DNA from: Algoriphagus sp. Y33
GTDB lineage: Bacteria; Bacteroidota; Bacteroidia; Cytophagales; Cyclobacteriaceae
Direction: 5' to 3'
Assembly (NCBI RefSeq): GCF_014838715.1
Contig: NZ_CP061947.1
Location: 5,260,001 to 5,324,000 of the forward strand
Length of the DNA: 64,000 nt
Both the position numbers and the translations under genes were made by a program. The notes under the pieces were generated by a model. That model saw nothing but the letters and a program-made list of their open reading frames with translations, did not search any database and was not told where the DNA came from. Below, one piece after another: positions 26,003-34,662 of this stretch (position 1 is the stretch's first letter; each line of letters begins with the position of its first letter).

Positions 26003-26884
26003 ATGACTACCTCGGCAAACATACATAGATTTATATTCCCGATGCTTTTCCTGGTGATAGTACACCTTGTCTCCTGTGGGGAGAGGAGGTCGGGATCTGT
26101 GGAAATGGGTACTGGATCTGAGAAGGAAGAAGCAACGGACACAGTCTTTGTAATATTCAACCGAAATGATAGACTGGTCACATATTTGGAAAGTAAGGAC
26201 GGTAGTTTTTCGTTTCATAGGGATTACGAAATTGAAGAGGTAAGCATCAGTGTACAATACGAATCCCAGAATACCATCCTCCAACTTAGCCCCAGCGACT
26301 TGGAGGGCAAGCGCCTGCTGCATGATACCCGGATGACAGCGGGTGATTGGAGTTCTTTGTATTCGGAGTACAAAGGGGTAATATTTATAGTTTTTGAGGA
26401 TATATATGAACAGCATTATTACTTCACCGATGGGGACTTTAAACTCCTTGCCTATCAGGTTAAATTGAGATCTGAGCAAAGTATAGACGTGGTGGTAGAA
26501 CCTCATGAGGAACAAGTTCCCCTACCCAAAACGGACACTGTCTTTGTCCTATTCAGCAGGAGGGACACCGGCAAATACTATTTTGTCGAAGAAAGAGCCG
26601 GAGGATTTCAATATAGAAAAAAAGACCCTATCTTGAATGGAAGGCTGGAAGTGAGCTATGCTCCCCATCAGACTGTTCTCCAGCTTAGGCCCGGCGATCT
26701 GGAAGGCAAGCAAGTGTGGTCTGACAAGGAAATGGATATGGGGGCCTGGGCCAAGCTTGACCAGAAAAAAGAGCACATAGTTTTCTTGATATTTAAGGAT
26801 GTCTATGACCAGCGAGAGATATTTAGCAATAGCGACTATGACTTTAAGTTTTTGGCCTATGAGGTCTCCGTAATTGCACGCTGA
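26003..26884 (+). CDS. lipoprotein with two tandem copies of the same unknown domain
   Basis: This 293-residue lipoprotein has the lipobox LVSC at about residue 25. Two repeats of about 105 residues follow. Each begins TDTVFV-F-R, has a central QNTILQLSPSDLEGK or QTVLQLRPGDLEGK block, and ends with V-F-IF-D-Y followed by F-LAY-V. The repeats are at about 42-150 and 170-290. The upstream 177-residue lipoprotein carries a third, more diverged copy. The family is not recognised, and the function is unknown. The gene abuts its predecessor without spacing, and about 150 bp separate it from the convergent response-regulator gene. Confidence 0.7.
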   Translation: MTTSANIHRFIFPMLFLVIVHLVSCGERRSGSVEMGTGSEKEEATDTVFVIFNRNDRLVTYLESKDGSFSFHRDYEIEEVSISVQYESQNTILQLSPSDLEGKRLLHDTRMTAGDWSSLYSEYKGVIFIVFEDIYEQHYYFTDGDFKLLAYQVKLRSEQSIDVVVEPHEEQVPLPKTDTVFVLFSRRDTGKYYFVEERAGGFQYRKKDPILNGRLEVSYAPHQTVLQLRPGDLEGKQVWSDKEMDMGAWAKLDQKKEHIVFLIFKDVYDQREIFSNSDYDFKFLAYEVSVIAR

Positions 26885-26992
26885 AGTGAAGGAAGTGATA
26901 GGGAGAGGAAGCCGCCGAATCTATTTTGTAACTCTTAATTTTTTCTTACTCAGCCTGACAGACTTGGAAGTAGACAGAAAATTATTTCTAAA

Positions 26993-27033
26993 CTGCGACC
27001 TCTGCGAAAATCTCAGTGTCCACCGTGGTTAAA
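26993..27033. repeat. short quasi-periodic intergenic repeat (possible dispersed repeat)
   Basis: The stretch is made of degenerate 10-12-base units of the CTGCGACCT/CTGCGAAAAT/CTCAGTGTCC/CCGTGGTTAAA type. Similar phrases are widespread intergenic repeats in other Bacteroidota as I remember them; this window has only one copy, so the call is weak. Confidence 0.3.
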
Positions 27034-27037
27034 TTTC

Positions 27038-27790
27038 TCATCGGTCTAGCCATTTTTTGAAATCACCCACTTTTTCACGACTGATCAAAATATCCTGATC
27101 AGCACATTTTTTTAAAGTCACTTTTAGCCGGCTGTTTGAATAGGAAAAAATTCCATCTATTGCCTCCATACTGCTGAGGTATTTTCTGTTGAGCCGAAAG
27201 AAAATCTTCGGATCTACCTGGGCTTCGGTTTGCTCCAAAGTGCTTTCGAGTACATAATTTTTTCCTTGTTGCGTTTGCAGAAAAGTGACTCTCTCCTCAC
27301 TACTAAAAAAGGAAATATCACCAGTTGGAATGCTCTGAATTTTGTCTCCATACTTCACCAAAAACCTTGACTTGAAGGTGGATTCAGGAGGAGCTAACAG
27401 AGATTTCAGTACCGATAAATCTATAGTAGCTCGAATTTGATTAGTCTTATACTTATCCACAGCCCTTGCCAGATCTTCCGGATCAATGGGCTTCAAAAGG
27501 TAGTCGATCGCATTTACTTTGAACGCTTTTATAGCATATTGATCAAATGCTGTGGTAAAGATAATCGGTGTTGATAAGTGGACTTTTTCAAAAATCTCAA
27601 AGCTGACTCCATCTGCCAATTGTATATCACAAAATATCAAATCGGGTTGTGGATTTTGCTGAAACCAGGAAATAGAAGTTGAAATACTGTCTAAATTTCC
27701 AACTATCTCGGAACTCGGGAAATGCTTATTTATTTGTATTTTGAGCAAATTTGCCGCTGGATTTTCATCTTCGATGATTAATATTTTCAT
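27038..27790 (-). CDS. LytTR-family response regulator
   Basis: This 250-residue regulator has an N-terminal receiver domain (1-120) with the acidic pair in IIEDE, the phospho-acceptor Asp in LIFCDIQLADG (about D55), and conserved Thr (PIIFTTAFDQ) and Lys (YLLKPID). The C-terminal LytTR DNA-binding domain (about 145-248) includes RFLVKYGDKIQSIPTGDISFFSSEERVTFLQT and FFRLNRKYLSSMEAI. It pairs with the histidine kinase immediately upstream on the same strand. LytTR proteins bind two direct repeats about 21 bp apart; such a pair occurs ahead of the TonB receptor at the head of this gene cluster. Confidence 0.95.
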   Translation of the reverse strand: MKILIIEDENPAANLLKIQINKHFPSSEIVGNLDSISTSISWFQQNPQPDLIFCDIQLADGVSFEIFEKVHLSTPIIFTTAFDQYAIKAFKVNAIDYLLKPIDPEDLARAVDKYKTNQIRATIDLSVLKSLLAPPESTFKSRFLVKYGDKIQSIPTGDISFFSSEERVTFLQTQQGKNYVLESTLEQTEAQVDPKIFFRLNRKYLSSMEAIDGIFSYSNSRLKVTLKKCADQDILISREKVGDFKKWLDR

Positions 27791-27879
27791 CAGTTTATAA
27801 TTGATTTTTTATGGTCAGATGGAATCTCGCAGTGGATAATCATCTCAGTGTATGACGCTTGAGTCATGCTCGATTTCAT
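27791..27879. repeat. dispersed intergenic repeat, copy A
   Basis: This 89-bp segment fills the gap between the histidine-kinase stop codon and the response-regulator start codon. Its distal 46 bp match copy B (35261-35376) at 42 of 46 positions, and the promoter-proximal part also aligns. It lacks the inserted TCCCGAT/ATCGGGA hairpin of copy B. A near-palindrome TGACGCTTGAGTCA is embedded. Confidence 0.8.
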
Positions 27880-28949
27880 GTGGATAAATCTAAAATGGGT
27901 AGCTTAACCAGAAACTTTTCCTGATTCTGTATTACTTCAATAGTTTGGTCGGAGATCAGTTGATATCTCATTTTAATATTCTCCAATCCTACCCCGGTAG
28001 AGGGATCAGTTTGACTTGATTTTGGCTGAAAAGTGTTGCTTATCCATAACATATTATCTTTTCTGTAAATGTGGATAAATAGAGGTTTTTCTTCACTTAC
28101 TATATTGTGTTTAATGGCATTTTCAAGCAGGAGTTGAAGAGAAAGCGGGGGAATGAACCCTTTTTTATCTTCGATTTCCAAGGAAAATTTCAAACTATCC
28201 TCGAATCTGATTTTTTGAAGTGCCAGAAAATTTACTGCGAAATCAGCCTCTTTTTCCACCTCAATTAATTCTTCTTTTTGGGCTTCTAAAACGTAGCGGT
28301 ATATACGCGATAATTTCTGAATAAAAGCAGCGGATCGATCAGCGCTTTCATATACTAACCCTGAAAGTGCATTTAAAGAGTTAAATAGGAAATGAGGATT
28401 AAGCTGATCCTTCAATGACTGATATTGACTTGCCAATTTTTCGTTCCGAAGTATTTCTGCCTCCAAGGCTGACTTTCTCCATTCCAGCAACCAGGAACGT
28501 GTAGTGAACAATGCCATAAAGCCTAAGGCAATTCCCATAGGCATAAGTGAGTATTGAAACAATAACCTATAAGGAATATCGTCCAAACTGATATTTCCTC
28601 TAGCCCATGAATAAAGGAACACAAGGATATAAGATACAATAAAAGCATAACTCAGGTAGGTGATGCTAGTCATTAAAAGACGCTTGACTGGATGATGAAT
28701 CCACGAAATGCGTTTGTCATAAAATGTTTCCACCGCATTTCCGCCGAAGCTCATAGCCACAGTAATTGCAAAAGAAAAAATGAAATGTGGAATCATACTT
28801 TTAGCACCTTCCCAGCTAATGAAGCACGTGGGGCAGAAGTATAGCATAAGTACCATGACTATCCCAAAGTTGATAATCAGAAAACTTGGGAGTGTGTTCC
28901 ATATCCCTTTTTCTGTTTTACAAATGGCTGGATTTCTTTTTTCGGGCAT
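27876..28949 (-). CDS. LytS-type sensor histidine kinase
   Basis: This 357-residue kinase has about four hydrophobic helices (about 18-165), a short coiled linker, then a His_kinase (PF06580-like) domain with the phospho-acceptor in LKDQLNPHFLFNSLNALSGLV (about 186-206). An incomplete HATPase follows, with LLLENAIKHNI (N box) and a GVGLENIKMRY motif. Such kinases autophosphorylate and pass phosphate to a LytTR regulator, encoded 85 bp downstream. The signal is unknown; a ligand taken up by the nearby TonB receptor is a possibility. A hairpin terminator separates it from the upstream 214-residue gene. Confidence 0.93.
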   Translation of the reverse strand: MPEKRNPAICKTEKGIWNTLPSFLIINFGIVMVLMLYFCPTCFISWEGAKSMIPHFIFSFAITVAMSFGGNAVETFYDKRISWIHHPVKRLLMTSITYLSYAFIVSYILVFLYSWARGNISLDDIPYRLLFQYSLMPMGIALGFMALFTTRSWLLEWRKSALEAEILRNEKLASQYQSLKDQLNPHFLFNSLNALSGLVYESADRSAAFIQKLSRIYRYVLEAQKEELIEVEKEADFAVNFLALQKIRFEDSLKFSLEIEDKKGFIPPLSLQLLLENAIKHNIVSEEKPLFIHIYRKDNMLWISNTFQPKSSQTDPSTGVGLENIKMRYQLISDQTIEVIQNQEKFLVKLPILDLST

Positions 28950-28964
28950 AGTTGGAAATTAAGT

Positions 28965-29007
28965 AAAAAGGGGCAATTCCTTTCTCCCCGATGGAAGGAA
29001 AGGAATT
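28965..29007 (-). terminator. probable terminator upstream of the histidine kinase gene
   Basis: A 10-bp perfect stem (28975-28984 with 28998-29007) with a 13-base loop is followed on the minus strand by CCCC and five T. It would end the TonB receptor unit before the kinase gene. Confidence 0.55.
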
Positions 29008-29025
29008 TCCATTTAGCGTTACGCA

Positions 29026-29670
29026 TCAATTACATTTCGAAGCGACCTGATCAGCTTGAGTCTTGCCCCAAGTTGGTAGAATATACTCATCGCTGATTTT
29101 TGCTTCTTCTTTTTTAAACAGCTCAAGGCTCATTCTTGCCATTCCACAGGCTTTTTCAGGTCCGGTACCGAAGAATTGGGACATTCCCAGCTCCATTTGG
29201 GCCATCAGAGACACGGCTCTTGGATTTTCCCGGTCCAGATTGATTGCTTTGCCAAAGAGCTGCATTGCCTGTGGACTCATCGATTGACCTCTTCCGGCTG
29301 GGTCAAGGCTGATTTTTCCCATCAGGATGTAGCCATGCAGTGCGGTGATTTCAGAATTTCCGGGAACCAATTTATCCGCCTTTTGTACTAGCTCAAGAGC
29401 TTCATCCAGACTTTTGTCTTTATCTATATCGAACCGAAAAGCCGCTTCGGTTTTCAGCAATGCGGCATAATAGTAGGGAAGCCATTCGGATTCCGTAGCA
29501 TCAGCAATTCTCAAAAAACCGTTTGTGATGGTTTGCGATTGCTCATAGGTTTCAATCGTGTTTTTTGCTGCCAATTGCTTTTGCATAGCAGCAATAAAAG
29601 CGGGATCACTTGCTTGGGCAAATGCGATGTAGATTAAGGCGAAAGCGAAGCTTAAGATTGACTTTTTCAT
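29026..29670 (-). CDS. exported helical-repeat protein of unknown function
   Basis: The 214-residue protein has a signal peptide (MKKSILSFAFALIYIAFAQA, cleaved before SDPAF). The mature part is helical and TPR-like: ESEWLPYYYAALLKTEAAF, KSLDEALELVQKADKLVPGNSEITALHGYILMGK and MQLFGKAINLDRENPRAVSLMAQMELGMSQF. It lies 11 bp after the TonB receptor gene on the same strand, so the two are co-transcribed and it probably assists that receptor in the periplasm. Two cysteines (near residue 175 and at the C-terminus) could form a disulfide. The specific function is unknown. Confidence 0.75.
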   Translation of the reverse strand: MKKSILSFAFALIYIAFAQASDPAFIAAMQKQLAAKNTIETYEQSQTITNGFLRIADATESEWLPYYYAALLKTEAAFRFDIDKDKSLDEALELVQKADKLVPGNSEITALHGYILMGKISLDPAGRGQSMSPQAMQLFGKAINLDRENPRAVSLMAQMELGMSQFFGTGPEKACGMARMSLELFKKEEAKISDEYILPTWGKTQADQVASKCN

Positions 29671-29681
29671 GGTTTAGTCGA

Positions 29682-31841
29682 TTATAGGTTGTTTAAATTA
29701 TTTGCTGTTTTGTCTTTTGATAACGTCAGGAAAATTCCCAAAAATAGAAATCTCGGTGCCGGTTGACCTATTGCAAGAGATTCGAATGCTCCCTGATCGT
29801 TTGGATTTTCAGAATAGGAATAGCCAAATACATTTTCTCTTCCGAGTACGTTCTGCACTGCTGCATGAATGATGAGATTTGGCTTTGGCAGGTAGCTCCA
29901 GGATAAGCTTAAGTTTTGGTAGCTTTTTGTTTTGGAATTCATTTCTCCGGGTTCGTTTGGATTGGTATAAGTGTATCCATCGTTGATAGAAAAGGAGGTG
30001 CCGAGCTGGGAGTTGAGTGCTGCGATAAAGTGCTTCACGACCAGAGAGAAATTGTGCCTAGGGGCAAAATCGGGCTGAACGTTTGCCTCATACTGATTAT
30101 AACTGCGCTTGCTGTCTACGAAACTGTAAGAAATCCAGTAATCCGTATTTTTGATGCTTTTACGATCTCTCAGGAAGAAATCCATTCCTCGGGCGTATCC
30201 TGCACCTGCGTTTCGAAGCCGGATAGGGTCATTAAGATTTCCTTCGAATCGGACTAAATCATCGTAAGTTTTATAAAAAGTCTCTGCCCTAAACATAACC
30301 CCTTCTTTTTGATGCTGATAGTTTAGAATCAGATGCTTTGATTCGGAATTTTCTATCGTTGGGTCAATTACACGAAGGTTTTCGATGGGTAATTGATGAA
30401 ACCGACCTGAGGCAATAGAGACTTGGCCGAATTCCGAGACTTGGTAGGCCAATGAAATTCTTGGATCTAACCAGCTCTGGCTAGCCAATTGGCTATTTCC
30501 CATACGTAAACCACCTCTTAGTACTAATTTTTTACTCAAGTACCAATCCCATTCGGTGAACAAATAGGTTTCTCTTTCGTCAAAACTTCTTTCCTGGTTT
30601 TCGTTCTGGAGCTTCTCCGAGTAATTGTGGATAAAATATTCCGTCCCAACCTTCATAGAAACGCGATCTGAGAAATCCTTTACCGCAGTGAATTTGGCAT
30701 GGGAAAGCAAGTTTTTCCTTTCTATAGAAGTGGAATCAATGATCAAGTCATCTTTGTTTGAGGAAACTGAAACTCCTCCAAAAAGGGACCATCCATTTTC
30801 GTAGGCATTTCTCCAATTGCTCTGCGCATAAGAGTACTTGTTATTCAGCTTGATGAAGATTCCTCTGTCATCCAGTCCGGGTTGGGCTTGCCAGAGCTCC
30901 ATTCCGCCGGCTTCTGTTCTCGCAAGTACTTTTACTAGGCCACCTTTTTTGAGTTTCTGCTGAGCGGACAATTCTATGTCCCAACCGTGAGGGGCCCTTT
31001 CCCAATCAAAATCCTGTTTGATGAGTTTCTGATAGGGCTTGAGGTCAAAATAGTTAGCTGTAAGTGAAATGCTTTGGGTTTCATTGGCGAGTGTTTGGGC
31101 ATATCCTCCGCCTACAGACATGATGGAGAGATCACCTTGAGTTCTCATGGATTGGTCTTTTGTATTCAGGGACAAAGCCGAAGAGAGTGCCTGCCCATAT
31201 TCCGCTGAATATCCTCCTGTACTGAAAAAAGTCCCTTTGAAAATATTGGGGTTGAATCGGGTTCGGGTGGGGACATTTGCCGTGGAGCTTCCATAAGCAT
31301 TTCCTACACGAAGTCCATCGATGTAGATGCCCACCTCACTTGCGTCACCACCGCGGACAAATAGGCGTCCGTCATTTCCTACCGTGCCGGTTCCGGGCAA
31401 AGTTTGTAAAGCTCCGACGATATCACCCATTGCCCCGGATGTGGTGACAATATCCAATGGCCGCAGTACTACCGCTTTTTTCTCATCAGAGGCCTCCATC
31501 GCCCCCGCAGAGATTGTCACCGCATTCATTTCGGTAATTTCTTCGACCATTTTGACCGGTTGGATTTCGTAAGCTCCTGTGGTAGGGCTTATATTAAGTT
31601 CTTGGCTTTTGAACCCCAGAAACTTGAAAACCAATACTTGAGCACCGGTTGCTGATGTTTCGAACCGGTAATCTCCGTCTTTATCGCTTGTAGCCCCATC
31701 ATAACTTCCTTTGATCTGGATATTTGCTCCGGGTAGAGGCAAGCCTTTTTCGTCCAGCACTTTTCCGTGGATGATTGCTTGTGCAAAAGCGTATGTTTGC
31801 ACTAGCATACAAGTGAAAAAAAGAAGAAGTCTTGGATTCAT
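29682..31841 (-). CDS. TonB-dependent outer-membrane receptor with CarboxypepD_reg-like domain
   Basis: This 719-residue protein has a signal peptide (to about AFA-20), a CarboxypepD_reg-like domain (about 21-105; IIHGKVLDEKGLPLPGANIQIKG), a plug domain (about 115-220; ALQTLPGTGTVGNDGRLFVRGGDASEVGIYIDGLRVG) and a beta barrel of repeated aromatic-ended strands to the C-terminus. It imports a scarce substrate using TonB energy. It is not a SusC protein: it is shorter and has no SusD partner. The gene is followed by a helical exported protein and a LytS/LytR pair. A 21-bp-period direct repeat and a palindrome (31845-31860) lie in its upstream region. Confidence 0.92.
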   Translation of the reverse strand: MNPRLLLFFTCMLVQTYAFAQAIIHGKVLDEKGLPLPGANIQIKGSYDGATSDKDGDYRFETSATGAQVLVFKFLGFKSQELNISPTTGAYEIQPVKMVEEITEMNAVTISAGAMEASDEKKAVVLRPLDIVTTSGAMGDIVGALQTLPGTGTVGNDGRLFVRGGDASEVGIYIDGLRVGNAYGSSTANVPTRTRFNPNIFKGTFFSTGGYSAEYGQALSSALSLNTKDQSMRTQGDLSIMSVGGGYAQTLANETQSISLTANYFDLKPYQKLIKQDFDWERAPHGWDIELSAQQKLKKGGLVKVLARTEAGGMELWQAQPGLDDRGIFIKLNNKYSYAQSNWRNAYENGWSLFGGVSVSSNKDDLIIDSTSIERKNLLSHAKFTAVKDFSDRVSMKVGTEYFIHNYSEKLQNENQERSFDERETYLFTEWDWYLSKKLVLRGGLRMGNSQLASQSWLDPRISLAYQVSEFGQVSIASGRFHQLPIENLRVIDPTIENSESKHLILNYQHQKEGVMFRAETFYKTYDDLVRFEGNLNDPIRLRNAGAGYARGMDFFLRDRKSIKNTDYWISYSFVDSKRSYNQYEANVQPDFAPRHNFSLVVKHFIAALNSQLGTSFSINDGYTYTNPNEPGEMNSKTKSYQNLSLSWSYLPKPNLIIHAAVQNVLGRENVFGYSYSENPNDQGAFESLAIGQPAPRFLFLGIFLTLSKDKTANNLNNL

Positions 31842-31899
31842 TTCGATTCAGATTTGAATCAAAAGTGCCAGTCATATCCACCTCAAAAAATTAAAACTG

Positions 31900-31931
31900 A
31901 CTGAAGTGTAGTATTCAGTCACTGAAGTGTA
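31900..31931 (-). promoter_or_regulatory. paired direct repeat, candidate LytTR-regulator binding site
   Basis: The 11-mer TACACTTCAGT occurs twice on the minus strand, at 31900-31910 and 31921-31931, exactly 21 bp apart, so both copies face the same side of the helix. Pairs of 9-10-bp direct repeats with about 21-bp period are the classic target of LytTR-domain regulators. The site is 59-90 bp upstream of the TonB receptor start codon, and a LytTR regulator is encoded in the same cluster. Confidence 0.5.
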
Positions 31932-32075
31932 AAAAAACAGCCCTTAGATGGATTGGGGGGCATCTTAATTTTTCGATTTAAATGCACTTAAGGTACGGAC
32001 TAATGAGTGGGTTAATGATGATTTAAATCACTTTCTCTCAAAATTTCTCTCACCGTTTTTCCTTACTGTACTATC

Positions 32076-32083
32076 TACTTTTG
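32076..32083 (+). promoter_or_regulatory. candidate -7 promoter element of the YceI gene
   Basis: TACTTTTG fits the Bacteroidota -7 consensus TAnnTTTG and lies 33 bp before the start codon at 32117. The -33 region is only a T-run, so the pair is incomplete. Confidence 0.35.
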
Positions 32084-32116
32084 AGCTGTGATAAAAAACC
32101 AACTAAAAACTCAGAC

Positions 32117-32689
32117 ATGAAAAGATTTCTTTTTACCCAAGGACTAATCCTTACCATGTTGTTGTGGTTTCCGGCCTTTGCGCAGCAATCCTACAAGATG
32201 TCCGGCGACCAGCAGTTCACTGTAGCGGGAACTTCTACCATACATGACTGGGAGATGATAGCCAAGGAGGGTACCACGGGATCCTCTGAGCTTAGTTTAG
32301 AAAATGGTAAACTTTCTAAAATAGTCTCTCTTACAATAGAAATGCCTGTGAAAAGTCTAAAAAGCGGGAAAGGGGCTATGGATAAAAATGCGTATGAAGC
32401 GCTAAATGCCACAAAATATCCTTTTATCAAATTTGAAATGACTGAATTCTTGGGTATTACCGGAACTAAGATCAAGGCTAAAGGCAAACTTACAATTGCG
32501 GGGAAGTCACAAATTATTCCACTTGAGGTGTCCTATTCTATGTCCGGAAATGATGTCAAGTTTAAGGGGAAGCATACTATTCTGTTCAGTGATTTTGAAG
32601 TTGATGCCCCTACAGCTGTCTTCGGGACAATTAAAACAGGGGATAAGCTAGTGCTAGCCTTTGAGGCTGGTTTTTCACCAAAAAACTAA
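32117..32689 (+). CDS. YceI-family periplasmic lipid-binding protein
   Basis: The ATG at 32117 gives 190 residues with a signal peptide (MKRFLFTQGLILTMLLWFPAFA, cleaved before QQSYK). A TTG start at 32081 is possible but would add polar residues before the signal. The mature domain is the YceI lipocalin-like barrel: FTVAGTSTIHDWEM, IEMPVKSLKSGKGAMDKNAYEALNATKYPFIKFEM, KGKLTIAGKSQIIPLEVSY, and GKHTILFSDFEVDAPTAVFGTIKTGDKLVL at the end. The family binds isoprenoid or other lipids. A second YceI gene follows the barrel protein downstream, so the trio may handle one substrate. Confidence 0.92.
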   Translation: MKRFLFTQGLILTMLLWFPAFAQQSYKMSGDQQFTVAGTSTIHDWEMIAKEGTTGSSELSLENGKLSKIVSLTIEMPVKSLKSGKGAMDKNAYEALNATKYPFIKFEMTEFLGITGTKIKAKGKLTIAGKSQIIPLEVSYSMSGNDVKFKGKHTILFSDFEVDAPTAVFGTIKTGDKLVLAFEAGFSPKN

Positions 32690-32706
32690 TTTTAAATTAA
32701 GCCAAC

Positions 32707-33969
32707 ATGAAATTATCCAGATTAATCTTGGGAACCTGTGCGGTGTTACTTTCGGGTATCTCCCTGGCGCAAGAAAAAACAGAACTTCAATATTTCCGGC
32801 AAAACAGTAAGGAAGGATTGAATGTTTTTGAATCCCCTAAAGAAAAGGGAGGCGATTTTGATAAAGTCCGAGTATTCGTAGGAGGTGATTTTGCTTTGCA
32901 ATTTCAAGCTATCGATCATTCCAATTCATTGAATAATCTAGTGCAACTGGGATCGAACTTCAACTTGCCAAACGCAAACCTAAATATAAATACGCAATTG
33001 GCAGATGGGGTACGGCTGCACTTAAGAACGTATTTGTCCTCCAAGCATCATAATGAATCATGGGTAAAGGGCGGTTATTTTCAAATAGACCGATTGGGAT
33101 TTATAAAAGAAGGTTTTCTGGACGGCATCATGGATTATACCACGCTCACCTTTGGTTTGGATGAACTAAATTACGGTGATGCGCATTTCAGGAGATCTGA
33201 CAATGCCCGTGCAATTTTTAATCCTTTTATAGGAAACTACATCATGGATTCATTTACAACTGAAGCTTTTGGAGAAGTGACAGTCCAGAAAGATGGACTG
33301 ATCGCTGTACTTGGTCTCTCGAATGGCAAGCTTAACCAAAATGTAATTGTGAATGACAATACGGACAACAAAGTGTCATTTTACGGAAAATTGGGCGTGG
33401 ATAAGCAACTTAATGATGATTTAAGAGTCAGACTTACAGGATCATGGTATATGAATAACGGCACCACGACCGGGACTTGGCTATATGGCGGGGACAGAGC
33501 GGGAGGACGATATTATGGTGTTTTACAGCCTTTAGAAGGAACGGCCAATGATTTTGAAGGAAGATTCAATCCTCGCTTCAAGCAAATGACTGCCTTCCAA
33601 CTAAACCCATTTATAAAGTATAAAGGATTAGAATTTTTCGGTATCGTGGAGTCTGTAGGTAATTCTGAGGAGCAGGGTAACGGTAATTTCACCCAACTGT
33701 CAGGAGAGCTTCTGTACCGTTTTGGAGGAACAGAGCAATTTTATCTTGGCGGTAGATACAATACCGTGAAGGGTAAAAACAATGATTCGGATCCCTCTGA
33801 GATTGAAATTAGCCGATTGAATGTAGGCGGGGGATGGTTTATGACAAAAAATGTGATTGTCAAATTGGAGTATATGAACCAAGACTATAAAAATGGATTT
33901 GGAACAACCTCCATCTATAATGATGCAAAATTCAATGGGATTAATCTAGAAGCGGCAATCAGCTTTTAA
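32707..33969 (+). CDS. outer-membrane beta-barrel (porin-like) protein
   Basis: This 420-residue exported protein begins with a signal peptide (MKLSRLILGTCAVLLSGISLA, cleaved before QEKTE). The mature sequence is a series of amphipathic strands with aromatic ends and ends in an aromatic residue (LEAAISF), as expected for an outer-membrane barrel inserted by the BAM machinery. Phrases such as DGVRLHLRTYLSSKHHNESWVKGGYFQIDRL resemble Bacteroidota porins. It lies 17 bp after the YceI gene and is followed by a second YceI gene, which suggests one operon. The substrate is unknown. Confidence 0.75.
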   Translation: MKLSRLILGTCAVLLSGISLAQEKTELQYFRQNSKEGLNVFESPKEKGGDFDKVRVFVGGDFALQFQAIDHSNSLNNLVQLGSNFNLPNANLNINTQLADGVRLHLRTYLSSKHHNESWVKGGYFQIDRLGFIKEGFLDGIMDYTTLTFGLDELNYGDAHFRRSDNARAIFNPFIGNYIMDSFTTEAFGEVTVQKDGLIAVLGLSNGKLNQNVIVNDNTDNKVSFYGKLGVDKQLNDDLRVRLTGSWYMNNGTTTGTWLYGGDRAGGRYYGVLQPLEGTANDFEGRFNPRFKQMTAFQLNPFIKYKGLEFFGIVESVGNSEEQGNGNFTQLSGELLYRFGGTEQFYLGGRYNTVKGKNNDSDPSEIEISRLNVGGGWFMTKNVIVKLEYMNQDYKNGFGTTSIYNDAKFNGINLEAAISF

Positions 33970-34031
33970 ATTCTCTCACAGCCCTAGTTGGATTCTTTTT
34001 ATAATCTGACTAGGCTTTTCCATTTAAAATC

Positions 34032-34625
34032 ATGCAGATTTTACTTCTACTTATTATTACCTACTGGTCTTCACCAAGCACTACATCTGAAGCCTTTGAG
34101 GTAAAGACCTGGAAAATAGATTCTGGTAGTGTCATAGAAATCTCAGGTAGTACTAACATTTCGAGTTTTCGATGTGAATCAAAGGAGTATCAAGGAGGGG
34201 ATATTCTTACGGAAACTTATTTTCCGGCTCGTGATATGTCTGAATGGAGTGGTGAGATCACCCTGAAAACTGTCAATTTTGATTGTTTCAATGCATTGAT
34301 GACCAAAGATTTTAGAGAGACACTTCAGATGGAGAAACATCCCACTATAGGAGTACGCTTTCTGAAGATGACCAAAGAATCAGAAAACATAAATCAAGAA
34401 AATCTTAGGGGTGAAGTTGAAATCACACTGGCCGGAGTCTCCAAAATTTATCCGATTTCTTGCGTTTTCCTAGCTAAAAATGGGGAAAAAGCATTGCTGA
34501 CTGGAGAACGAAAGTTGGCGTTTACAGATTTCGAAATTGATCCTCCCGTAAAGCTATTGGGAACGATTAAAGTGAGGGATTCGATAGAAGTCAGTTTTGG
34601 ATTGGTACTGGAAGAGCTGATGTGA
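34032..34625 (+). CDS. second YceI-family protein
   Basis: The 197-residue protein has a short N-terminal hydrophobic signal (MQILLLLIITYWS). The YceI domain shows ISGSTNISSFRCESKEY, FDCFNALMTKDFRETLQMEKHPTIGVRFL, RGEVEITLAGVSKIYPISCVF and GERKLAFTDFEIDPPVKLLGTIKVRDSIEVSF. It has cysteines at FRCES, FDCFN and ISCVF that the first YceI protein lacks, so it may be disulfide-bonded or carry out a distinct binding role. It is the last gene of the YceI-barrel-YceI cluster. Confidence 0.85.
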   Translation: MQILLLLIITYWSSPSTTSEAFEVKTWKIDSGSVIEISGSTNISSFRCESKEYQGGDILTETYFPARDMSEWSGEITLKTVNFDCFNALMTKDFRETLQMEKHPTIGVRFLKMTKESENINQENLRGEVEITLAGVSKIYPISCVFLAKNGEKALLTGERKLAFTDFEIDPPVKLLGTIKVRDSIEVSFGLVLEELM

Positions 34626-34662
34626 GGAATTGTCGTTTTTTAGACTGGATCCACCTTGTAAG

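Noticed and set aside
27879..27887. Perfect DnaA-box sequence near the end of the histidine-kinase gene
   Set aside because: It is a lone box inside a gene, unlike the cluster at 3676-3834, and can arise by chance in AT-rich coding DNA.
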